64,000 bases of DNA from Mauremys mutica (lineage: Eukaryota > Chordata > Testudines > Geoemydidae): positions 47,390,524 to 47,454,523 of the forward strand of contig NC_059082.1 in assembly GCF_020497125.1 (NCBI RefSeq). Direction: 5' to 3'. Shown one piece after another: positions 54,670 to 64,000 of the stretch (its first letter is position 1; each line of letters starts with the position of its first letter). Both the position numbers and the translations under genes were made by a program. The notes beneath the pieces were generated by a model that had not been told where the DNA came from, did not search any database, and saw only the letters and a program-made list of their open reading frames with translations.

Positions 54670-55451
54670 TGTCATGGACTCAGAGGTCATGCCCACGCTT
54701 GGCCCGTACGGTCCCTGGGGAGAACCCTTTTCAGTGTGACAGCCCTTCTCGGGGATCCACTCTGTCGGGGATTAAGCCCCTCCACCTCCTGGAACCACAC
54801 CTCTCTGAGCCTTAGCACACCTGTCCCTCACTGTGGACCCCCTCAGGGAGTCGACTCACTCTGGACCCCCGGGGCCTCCACTCCCAAAGGGAATAATGCA
54901 ATCCCGTTCTCTAGACCGGAGTGACTCTCAGCCAGCGTAAAACAGGAGGGTTTATTGAGTGTTTGAACACAGCATAGGAAACTCTGAGGGCCCACGGGCC
55001 TGGCCTCCATCAGCACAGTACATCTAAGTCTCTCCTGCATCCAGGGTGGGCTCCGCCTGCTCTCTCTCCAGGCATGAGCCCCCCACCCCCTTTCCAGCTG
55101 GGTATCTGATATCACCTCCCGTGAGTCCTGCCTCTGTCCGTTGTCACACCCCTCTGGTTGGAACTGGCTGGTCACGTTACCGGGGTCCTCTCTCCACAGC
55201 CCATTGTCCTCCCACTGGCCAGAACTGGCTGTGACTCCCGAGCTGGGCCTCCTGGTCACCAGGTCACCTGTTCCTGGGGTATCCATTCTCCAGGCCATTG
55301 GCGGGGTCCCAAGTTCCGTCGCTGGTACTCTATAACAACAAACTCCCTCTCCCATCACCACGTTAAACCAGTAACACCCAGGGAAACTGTGTCCCATCCC
55401 CTCTGCATGCAAACCATTGAAAAAACCAAGAGAACCCCCCACTTCATCACA
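54670..55451 (-). mobile_element. Second LTR, opposite orientation
   Basis: On the minus strand it begins TGTGATGAAGTGGGG and ends CCATGACA, with AATAAA in between (TTTATT on the plus strand at 54951-54956). It abuts the LTR at 53574-54669. No clean short target duplication was found. The high density of CTCCC and CTGGCC motifs gives it a different composition from the neighbouring LTR, so they are separate families. Confidence 0.6.
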
Positions 55452-57684
55452 CGCTGGCCACAACACCCCTATGACATCTAAAGGCTGGCTGGACATTGAA
55501 CCAAATAGACTGCTCCACAATCTGAAAATGCATGTGGCAATGTATAAAAAACAACAACATTGTGCCTCCATGAAGGTTTAATCACACAAGCCTAATGACT
55601 CATCCAGTTCATGAGACACACACACGCGCGCACACACACAGAGTGGCTTGTTACTAGCACACTTAAGCCACAACTGGCTTTTTGGCCTGAAGCAGAACAG
55701 ACAGACTGCCAGCTGGAGCACTCACAGCTGGTCTAAAGGACAAAACAGATGACAGAGAACAATGGGTTGGTGCAGTGAGATGCAGGGAATTCCGTTAAAG
55801 GATTCTTGTGACATAAACCAACAGTGCTGAGCCAAAGTCCTCATAGTATGGAAGTGGGAGACCCTGCTGGCCATAGATACATGCAGAGAGGAATGAAGGC
55901 GTAGTGATTAAAGAGCTGGTAATCCTATGGGAAACCTTTTATACAATCTCTTTTAAGGATGCCTTACCCAGGTGAAGACTGGTCCAGGACAAATAGGATG
56001 CTAAAAGCATCTGATGGGGAAATTACCTGTATTTTTGCCTGGTTTGTTCAAAGCCAATTAATGTTGCTAAGTGATAACAGTGTCCTTATTTATCCCATCA
56101 TTTACTGAATCCAAGCACTTAAAAATGATTAAGGCTAGTATTATTCTTATACTGACTATATAATGAGCAAGCACATTCTTCTTATGAAGTATAAAGAAAT
56201 GCATCTCTTATGACAACACAATCACCTTAATTCTGACCCCTGGGGTGCTGTTTTATATTGAATTGTTCTTCAGAGTATTTTTGTTATCTTGATTTAGGTG
56301 TTTGCATATTTTTCTTTAAGGATTACAATTAAATAGGAAATATTATCAGTTTATATTTATCAACCAGCAGAAGAATATTGTGGTAAAGCCCTTGCAATTA
56401 CTGATCTTAAGAATGATGTTGTGTATATAGTTTAAAGGGAAAGTGAGTAACGTTATCAATTTATGATAAATTATGTATGTGGTCTTGCATTTGAGATTAA
56501 TACGTTTATTACACTCACACACACACACACGGGTTTCAAAATTTGTGTGCATATTATGAGATTACAGAGGAAATAATTATATTTCTTTTGATTCAGAATT
56601 AAGGCTGTTGTATTATGTTAAAATATGCCCTGCTTTGTGCATCAAAAGAATGTGTGTTTTTATTATGAAGGCCAGATCCTGCAAATCTTTACTTACTCAA
56701 GCCATTCTCACTCCCTCTTGGCTTCAATAGGACTTTTCACATGATAAAAAAATGTAGGGTTAGGCCCTAAAACTGATGTCATGATACTGGAATCAAACTG
56801 AAAAATGATAGAGACATAGGGACAGGGGCCTCTATGCTATAAACACATAAATGTGCTTAACACTACCACTGGATCAATGGGACTACTCACAGTAGTAACA
56901 TTAACCATGTGACAGTGTTTGCAGGATCAGGGCCAGAAAGAGAGGAAAAAAGGTGAAAATTTTGTTTGGAAAGAGTAGGAAAGAAAGAGAGGAGGCTGAA
57001 AGTGAAAATGGAAAGACAATAAATGAGAGGCATAAATAAAGGGAAATGCACTATCTACGTGGCCTTTTATTTAAACCTTATATAAATGTTTCTTTGACCC
57101 CTACCTCTATCTAATACATTCCTCTTGTTTAAATTATTGTACTTAATGTTCAGAACATCCGGTGGGGTTTCTGCCCAGGAAAAGAATATATTGTTTTTCT
57201 TTAAATATGTTTATTTGACCAAATCAGATTGTTTTTCTTTGGCAGAAAAGAATGTTATTCTGCTTTTTCACCAACGCAGATTTTTTGTGTTGTTTTTGGT
57301 GCCCTTTGCTCTTTGTCAGAATCAGTCTCCCATCCCCATTTCCCTCATCTCTCTCATTCCAAAGGCGTTTGGGAAAAGGCCAAAGCTGCAGTGTTACAGA
57401 AACGCTTCCTTACAAGAGCTCCAGAGGAAAGGCGAGAAAACAGAGTGAGCCCCAGGAAGGCTACAAACTTGGAACAAAATCAGAAAATAATTATACCATA
57501 GGCAGAGAAATACAGTCTCCAAATGTATATAGTCCTACAGGAACTTAAGAGACATTAGGGGAGCTTCTTACAGCCTGGGCTCCTACACCATTCTTTGCAA
57601 TGAGTCTCAGTGGGACCGGTGTAGCCATCAGCTACTCTGTAGTCAGAATTCCTGCATCATTCTTTCTGTAATGGGGAGAGGAGG
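55452..57684. other. Mostly AT-rich sequence, no gene
   Basis: Contains a (CA)n tract at 55617-55641 and another at 56512-56530. Degenerate palindromic repeats around 56670-56770 and 56830-56940 (GCCAGATCCTGCAAATC ... TTTGCAGGATCAGGGCC) are also present. No coding frame is supported. Confidence 0.4.
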
Positions 57685-57692
57685 GTCTAGTG

Positions 57693-58130
57693 TAGGGGTG
57701 GCCAACCTGTGGCTCCGGAGCCACATGTGGCTCTTCAGAGGTTAATATGCAGCTCCTTGTATAGGCACCGACTCCAGGGCTGGAGCTACAGGTGCCAACT
57801 TTCCAATGTGCTGGGGGGTGCTCACTGCTCAGCCTCTGGCTCTGCCACAGGCCCTGCCCCCACTCCACCCCTTCCCACCCCCTCTCCTGAGCCTGTCATG
57901 CCCTCGCTCCTCCCCCTTCCTCACAGAGCCTCCTGCATGTCACTAAACAGCTGATCAGGACGTGCGGGGAGGGAGGAGGAGGTGCTGATTGACGGGGCTG
58001 CTGGTGGGCGGGAGGCGCTAGAAGCGGGAGGGTAAAGCTGATGGGGGGCTGCCGACGTATTACTGTGGATCTTTGGCAATGTACATTAGTAAATACTGGC
58101 TCCTTCTCAGGCTCAGGTTGGCCACCTATG
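57693..58130. mobile_element. 438-bp hAT MITE with perfect TSD
   Basis: The ends TAGGGGTGGCCAACCTG and, reverse-complemented, CATAGGTGGCCAACCTGA are inverted repeats. GTCTAGTG is duplicated exactly (57685-57692 and 58131-58138). The right-hand duplication is the start of a MIR-type SINE head, so the insertion hit the SINE's tRNA-like part. Confidence 0.92.
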
Positions 58131-58400
58131 GTCTAGTGGTTAGAGTGCTAGCCTCAGACTTAGGGAATTATGGTTCAATTCCATCCTCTACCACAGACTC
58201 CCTGTGTAAACTTGGGCAAATAAATTAGACCGAGACATATAGGGGCCTAACTGTATCTCTTTGTGCCTCAATTTCCCCATCTGCAAAATGGGGATAATAG
58301 CACTGCCCAGCCTCACAGGGGTGTTGTGAGGAGAAATAAAGTAAAAATTGGGAGGTGCTCAGATATTACAATTTTGCCAGCAAGTATATAAAATCTAGAT
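58131..58400 (+). mobile_element. MIR-type SINE
   Basis: GTCTAGTGGTTAGAGTGCTA (A box region), TATGGTTCAATTCCATCC (B box), CCCCATCTGCAAAATGGGGA (core) and AGGGGTGTTGTGAGGAG (tail) are in order. This is the best preserved MIR-type copy in the window. Confidence 0.8.
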
Positions 58401-59161
58401 GGATAGATGAGAGGCCTGAAATGCAAGAGCTGTGAGCTCCCTCATCCCTTACAGTCTCCCTCCCCTTCCCTCGGGCATAATCAGAATGCCTGTACCATGC
58501 CCTATTGCTGGAACTGGAATTACTATGACTCCTATGCTACCAGAATGTATACAGCATTCCCTACAGCACCTCCTGCTGGCAGAGAGTGTACCTGGGTATA
58601 GCTGATAACTCCCTATAGCCAGAGCTGTTACATCATTTCCTTGTGACACCCAGTAGGAAAAAGGTGGAACCAGAACAGCAATGAGCTCCCTACAGCTGCT
58701 GTATCAGGGTTCAGCTCGGACTGAACAAGCTGAATTAATTATAATGCCTAGAGAACCTTCTGAACTTGGCACAGAATGTCAATACACCTATTTAAAGAGA
58801 AAAAAAGCACATTGAAAAAATACAGGCCTGTTAATATTTCCTCAGCAGGATGAAAAACAATGCGTCAGCCACCACCACTGCAAGCTGTTGGGAAAGGAAA
58901 AGAATTAAGAGAAACAACAACAGAGTGGAGAACGGGCTACTTTTGTATAAACAAGATAAGAAAAGGGAGCTTTCTGAACCGGGTGGCTAGGCCCATTCAG
59001 ATCAATCCACACAGGCTGGCTAGCAGTCTTCAAGTTTGGCATGGGAGAGAGGAACAGTGTTTGAAAACCACTTTCAACTACAGCTTTGTTTCCTAGTACA
59101 GCCTATAGCTGTGGCATAGGTCTCAAAGCCAAACTCCATCAAAGTTTGAGGTTTTCTGATC

Positions 59162-59999
59162 ATAGAATCATAGAATTCAAGATCAGAAGGGACCATTATG
59201 ATCATCTAGTCTGACCTCCTGCAAGATGCAGGCCACATAAGCCGATCCACCCACTCCTGAACTAATTCTCTCCCTTGACTCTGCTGTTGAATGCTCCAAA
59301 TCGTGATTTAGAGACTTCAAGTAGCAGATAATCCACCAGCAAGCGACCCCTGCCCCATGCTTCGGAGGAAGGCGAAAAACCTCCAGGGCCACTGCCAATC
59401 TACCCTGGAGGAAAATTCCTTCCCGACCCCAAATATGGCGATCAGCTGAACCCCGAGCATGCGGGCAAGACTCTCCAGCCAGACCCTCTGGAAAGGGCTA
59501 ACAATATCCCAACATTGACCCTTTGTACTAATTACCAGTGTGGCACGTTATTGACCTATTGACCGTTATCCTATCATACCACCCCCTCCATAAACTTATC
59601 CAGCTTAATCTTAAAGTCATGGAGGTCCTTCGCCCCCACTGTTTCCCTCGGTAGGCTGTTCCAGAATTGCACTCCTCTGATGGTTAGAAACCTTCGTCTA
59701 ATTTCAAGCCTAAATTTCCTAACTGACAATTTATATCCATTTGTCCTCGTGTCCACATTAGCACTGAGCTGAAATAATTCCTCTCCTTCCCTGGTATTTA
59801 TCCCTCTGATATATTTAAAGAGTGCAATCATATCTCCTCTTGTCCTTCTTTTGGTTAAGGAAAACAAACCGAGCTCCTCAAGTCTCCTTTCATACGACAG
59901 GCCTTCCATTCCTCGGATCATTCTAGTGGCCCTTCTTTGTACTCGTTCCAGTTTGAATTCATCCTTCTTAAACATGGGAGACCAAAACTGCACACAACT
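59162..59999 (-). pseudogene. CR1 LINE, ORF2 C-terminus and 3' UTR
   Basis: On the minus strand 59993-59574 is an open frame: [60 protein letters not shown] and FWNSLPRETVGAKDLHDFK, ending DKFMEGVV and a stop. This is the thumb and tail of a CR1 reverse transcriptase. A 410-bp 3' untranslated region follows to 59162, ending in the CR1 TCATAGAATCATAGAATTC motif. The piece is 5'-truncated, without lesions in the remaining frame, and belongs to a third CR1 subfamily by sequence. Confidence 0.88.
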
Positions 60000-61019
60000 G
60001 ATGGTTCTGGCCCATTGCCACTCCAGTCACACAAGCCTGGCAGACTTTGCTATTTAAACTAAAATATCTTCCAGTAAGGACTTGTCTAGTAAGCAGGATT
60101 CTGTGCCCAAAAGCTGATGACCCTTTATAATTTCTGGGTACACTGGGCATCTTCATTCAGCCCTGGGCTCTTCCACCTTGCTCTGCCAAACAGACCCTAG
60201 AGTAACCACCCTCTCCTTGGGTGAGAGGAGACTTTCACCTCCAAACTCATTCAATTGCATCAAACAACTACATATAAACTTAAGGCCAACGTGGAACCTA
60301 ACCAAACTTTGAAACGTAAGTAAGATAACAGTCTTCCATGCAGCCAATGGAAACAACTTTCTCTTTGCATCCAAATTCAGACTAGGCAGCCAGACCCTGA
60401 CAAACGAATCCATCTTCTCACATCAGGCCTCCCATTGTTCTCTTACAAGAACCAGGATTCCAGGAAGACAAGCAACAAGGTAAACAGACACAGAATCAAA
60501 TCTCATGATATATACATGCTCATGGAGGAGTCCAGGCACTAGGTCGTCACCTCCAACCTTCTCAATTTAAATACCTTTAAAACAACTGAGTCAGGATCCA
60601 GGAGGAGCCAGAATGGTTCCAAGAGAAACTAGACAGAGTATCATGCTGAGAGGTCTCCACCTATCAGGTTCTCTGTGGTCAGCCTGAGAGTTTGTTCAAG
60701 TGTCAAGAAGCTTTTAGTTCCTGATTAACTTTTCTTTCTTTTTTTAAGCACATTGGTAACCATAGCAACAATTGCTGGCAAAAATGAAAATGCATTTCTG
60801 TCCTTTATTAGGAGGCATTCCCTTCAATTACTTCACTCTGCTCACCCATCCCTTCAGCCCAAGAAATTGAAGTCTGTCTTTTACAATAGACCCAGAATTG
60901 TGTCAGGGACCTAAAACTCAGGAGGCTCCATATGCTCTCACACACACAGCCCCTCCACCCACCCTGCCCAGGTGGAATTAAACCACAGCCTACTTACTGA
61001 CTCTAGGGAGAGAGTGTTC
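60000..61019. other. No gene recognised
   Basis: No supported coding frame or element. Mixed composition, with a T-rich run near 60733-60747. Confidence 0.3.
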
Positions 61020-61250
61020 CTCTAGCAGTTAGAGACTGATACCAGAAGTCAGGAATGCTGGGTGTCATTTTCCAGCTAAACCACAGGCGATCTGCATGAC
61101 TTTGGGCAAATCACAATTGTGCCTCAGTTTCCCCTCTTGTAAAATGTGGTGATATCTCCCTACCACATGAGTGGAGAGGGTGATAGTGAGATTTAGCTAA
61201 TAATTATAAAATGCCTTCAAGAACATCAGATGAATGGTGTAGTGAAGTGC
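61020..61250 (+). mobile_element. MIR-type SINE
   Basis: CTAGCAGTTAGAGACTGATA, TGACTTTGGGCAAATCACAA and TGCCTCAGTTTCCCCTCTTG match the MIR head and core. Confidence 0.65.
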
Positions 61251-61404
61251 AAAGTATTATTGTATTTTTAAGGTGATGCGCTAACCTGCTGGGTATTCCA
61301 CTAGGATCTTGAGCATAGTGAAGTCTATACACCATCCCTTAGGAAGGGGAAAGCAATCAAACTACAGTGGCTTGAGCACAGTACAAATGATATAACATTA
61401 CTGA

Positions 61405-61620
61405 AAGCCAGTCTGGTCTGGTAGCTAGGGCACTAGGCTAGAATTCAGAAGACCTGCCTTCTATTCCCAGCTCTGCTACTGGCAAGTCACTTCCTCCACT
61501 CTGGTTCCTGTCCCATCCTTTGTCTACTGAAGTTTTCTGAGGCATGGATTACCTCTCACTATGTGTACAGCACTTAACACATGATCTCAGTTGGAGCTAG
61601 GTGCTAATGTAATGTAATAA
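61405..61620 (+). mobile_element. MIR-type SINE with alternative tail
   Basis: GGTAGCTAGGGCACTAGGCT and CTTCTATTCCCAGCTCTGCT are the head and B-box part. The tail CTCACTATGTGTACAGCACT is the same kind as at 36140 and 18310. Confidence 0.6.
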
Positions 61621-61737
61621 CGTCACTCCTGCTACTACCAACATGTCTTAGCAGCAGAACAGCTTGACTGTGTCCCAGGATCTGTGGTGCAGGGGCCTGT
61701 GCTTGTGGAGCAGGAGGGTGGGAGCTCTAAAAAGATA

Positions 61738-62021
61738 GTTACCTTTTCCGTAACTGGGGTTCTTCGAGATGTGTTGCTCATGTCCATTCCATATTAGGTG
61801 TGTCTGTTCTCCATGTACACCGGTGCTGGAAGTTTTTCCCTCTGAAGTATCTGTAGGGGACTGGCTCTGGCGCCCTCTGGAGTGGTGCCTGCTTGGCATG
61901 GTATAAGGGGCACTGCCTCAGTTCCCTTCTGCTGGAAACTCCGATAGTGGGGAAGGAGGGTGGGTTATGGAATGGACATGAGCAACACATCTCGAAGAAC
62001 ACCAGTTACAGAAAAGGTAAC
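61738..62021. repeat. 56-bp inverted repeats of the DIRS-like element
   Basis: The left arm (61738-61793) begins GTTACCTTTTCCGTAACTGG. Its reverse complement matches 61966-62021 at 54 of 56 positions. The ~170-bp spacer contains CGATAGTGGGGAAGGAGGG. A further direct copy of CATGTCCATTCCATATTAGG lies at 62047-62066, just beyond the right arm. Confidence 0.92.
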
Positions 62022-62104
62022 TGTCTTTTCTTCTTCAAGTGCTTGATCATGTCCATTCCATATTAGGTGACTCCAAAGCAGTACTCCTGAAGGTGAGTAG
62101 GAGT

Positions 62105-63085
62105 TCATGGACATGTAGATTGCAACACAGATCTGCCAAACCCAGCATTGTCTCTGGCCTGCTGAGGGATAGTATAATGAACGGTAAACATGTGAACAGA
62201 GGACCACTTTGCGGCTCTATAGATATCCTGGATAGGGATGTGTCCCAGGAAGGCCACCGAAGATGCCTGTGCTCTTGTCGAGTGGGCTCTGACAACCGGC
62301 GGCAGCAGAACCCCTGCCAGGTCGTAACAGGTCCTTATGCACGAGGTAATCCAATTGGAAATCCTCTGTGAGGACACCGGATGGCCCTTCATCCTATCCG
62401 CTGTAGCGATGAAGAGTTGAGTCGATTTTCAGAAAGGCTTGATACATTCTAAGTAGAAAGCCAAGGCCCTCGAGACATCCAGGGCGTGAAGACACGTCTC
62501 CTCACTGGTCTTGTGTGGTCTGGGACAGAACACCAGGAGGAAGATGTCCTGGTTCATATGAAAGGTGGAGACCACCTTTGGCAGGAAGGCTGGGCAGGGC
62601 CGCAACTGAACCTTATCTTTGTAAAAGACCGTGTGCTGAGGTTCTGAGGTCAAAGCTTTAATTTCAGAGACCTGTCTTGCCGACATCACCGCCACCAGGA
62701 ATGCGACCTTCCATGACAGGTGGGAAAGGGAGCAGGAACCCAGCGGCTCAAAGGGCAGGCCGATGAGCCTATAGAGGACCAAGTTAAGATCCCACTGCGG
62801 GACAGGAGTCTGTACCTGCAGGAACAGTCTCTCAACCCCTCTCAAGAATCTGACCGTCATGTCATGGGAAAACACCATCTGTCCTTAGATCGTCAGGTGA
62901 AAAGTGGAGATGGCCACTAGATGCACTCTAATGCACTCTAATGGAAAAATGTTCCAGGCCCTGGTTCCTCAAATGGAGCAGGTAGTCCAGGACAGCCTGT
63001 ATGGAAGAAAGCAAGGGAGAAATGCCACGCTCGGACACCCAGTGGGAAAATCTCTTCCACTTGGCCAGGTAAGTCAGTCTGGTTG
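62105..63085 (-). pseudogene. DIRS tyrosine recombinase remnant
   Basis: Reading on the minus strand, the N-terminal SAM-like part is LTYLAKWKRFSHWVSERGIS and VLDYLLHLRNQGLEHFSI (63085-62935). It is followed by an in-frame stop caused by a duplicated ATGCACTCTA. The middle frame (62878-62429) has RFLRGVERLFLQVQTPVPQW, WKVAFLVAVMSARQVSEIKA (catalytic R region) and VVSTFHMNQDIFL. After another break at about 62430, the C-terminal frame has LRAHSTRAQASSVAF-like RAHSTRAQASSVAFLGH (H-x-x-R motif) and FTVHYTI (candidate tyrosine). In active elements this enzyme inserts circular DNA without target duplication. Confidence 0.75.
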
Positions 63086-63109
63086 AGGGCTTGCCAAGAG
63101 CAAAACCAG

Positions 63110-64000
63110 TGGCATTTCCTGTTCTGGTGATGCGGGAACCTTCATGTCCATTGGTGGTCTAGTAGCTTGCTCCCATGGGTCCTCCTGGACTTGCGGGGTC
63201 TTACCCCCCCAAAGTCTCCAGCAGTGGAGGGGGATGGGATACTGAGGCTGCTGGCCTCTCTGAGGCTTCCAACATCTATCAGGCAGCCTGGGAAGGCTGG
63301 GTGAACCCACAAGGGTTCCACAGGTACAATGGCGCTGGCCACTGTGCTTGGGGCCATGGGACAGGTTTCGATGCTGATAATGTAGTCAGTACCAGGACTT
63401 GTCCCGCAGTCAGGGAACCTCACTCTGAGATGGAGCTACCAGCAGAGCGGTTGGTCCCAGGCAACCAGGATTGGGCTGAGTGGTGGCTCTTGTCCAACTG
63501 GTGCTGGTCTCTGCATCCTGAAGCTGACATGTCCGAGTGAAACTGTCTTGGTCGGGCTCTCAGGGACTGATGGCATTCGGCGGATCTGCGGTGGATACCC
63601 GGCGATCCACGTCTCATGCTACTCAACCAGTGCCAGGATGTCGAATGGAGCTACTACAAGCCAGTTGCTGGGAGGATCGTCCTGAGTAGGGTGACCTTCC
63701 GTTTGGAGACGGGTGATGATGGCCCGACGATCGGCGGTCTCTGGTGCCCGATCAGTCCCGGGATCAGTACCGGGCCCTTGAATATGGTCAGGGCTGGTCA
63801 CGGAGTACCTGCAAGGTGGCGCATGCCTCAGAGGGTCTTCACAAATCTACTGGCGAGGTACGCCTCAAGTCTCTCGATGGGTGCCCCCAGTGCAGGGACC
63901 GAAGAGGGCTCCGCTGAGCCTGCCGCTCCCGTCCTGAGGAGTGACAGCTGCAGGCGGGTGAATGCTGGTGGGACATCCCTCTTGATGGGGAATGGTACTG
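63110..64000 (-). pseudogene. DIRS gag-like region, decayed
   Basis: Minus-strand frames here are rich in proline, serine and arginine (for example RRAIITRLQTEGHPTQDDPP, SNWLVVAPFDILALVE, PESLRARPRQFHSD-like stretches). Stops break them roughly every 60-90 codons. Position upstream of the recombinase and composition fit a DIRS gag, but no diagnostic motif such as a zinc knuckle is visible, so the call is tentative. Confidence 0.35.

Larger units (their letters stand above)
61738..64000 (-). mobile_element. DIRS-like tyrosine-recombinase retrotransposon, right part
   Basis: The minus strand carries a gag-like region, a tyrosine-recombinase region and, at its 3' end, a pair of 56-bp inverted repeats (61738-61793 and 61966-62021). 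Internal complementary repeats and a tyrosine recombinase instead of an integrase are the hallmarks of DIRS elements. The element continues beyond the window. No reverse transcriptase is seen between the gag-like and recombinase parts. Confidence 0.68.

Noticed and set aside
61021..61620. tRNA genes suggested by A- and B-box-like motifs
   Set aside because: They are heads of MIR-type SINEs with core and tail sequence attached and no cloverleaf.

Overview
The window is vertebrate nuclear DNA, most probably from a cryptodiran turtle. It has split exons with GT/AG borders, MIR/CORE-type SINEs and many CR1 LINEs. It also has hAT and Harbinger elements with GC-rich minisatellite interiors, a Gmr1-like Ty3/gypsy element, a DIRS-like element, and a tRNA-headed, CR1-tailed SINE of the tortoise Pol III (Cry) type at 43808-43976. 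The species call comes from repeat content and recall of repeat families; no database search was run.

Only one host gene is supported: meteorin (METRN), plus strand, four coding exons at 25068-25156, 33320-33747, 41318-41377 and 44057-44373, encoding 297 residues. It has a signal peptide and the ten cysteines typical of the family. Its promoter side (about 24600-25067) holds two inverted CCAAT boxes exactly 30 bp apart. Introns of 8.2, 7.6 and 2.7 kb are mostly mobile-element debris.

1-24600 is intergenic. 269-3410 is a CR1 copy on the minus strand, cut by a Harbinger end (1-268) and by a 1430-bp hAT (1354-2783) with a perfect 8-bp target duplication. 6865-11731 is a decayed Harbinger element with a transposase remnant and a convergent two-exon Myb-like gene. 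Harbinger MITEs, three hAT elements (one nested in another) and a 573-bp direct duplication (15685-16257 and 20431-21003) follow.

45967-64000 lies downstream of METRN. 47790-52285 is a Gmr1-like gypsy element on the minus strand, in which protease is followed directly by integrase, the capsid looks like the ancestor of SCAN domains, and reverse transcriptase is missing. Two LTRs abut at 54670. 57693-58130 is a hAT, 59162-59999 a CR1 end, and from 61738 to the window end there is a DIRS-like element with 56-bp inverted repeats and a tyrosine-recombinase remnant.

The mobile-element genes are broken. The biology here is one secreted neurotrophic-factor gene in a locus built up by successive insertions whose order can be read from target-site duplications.
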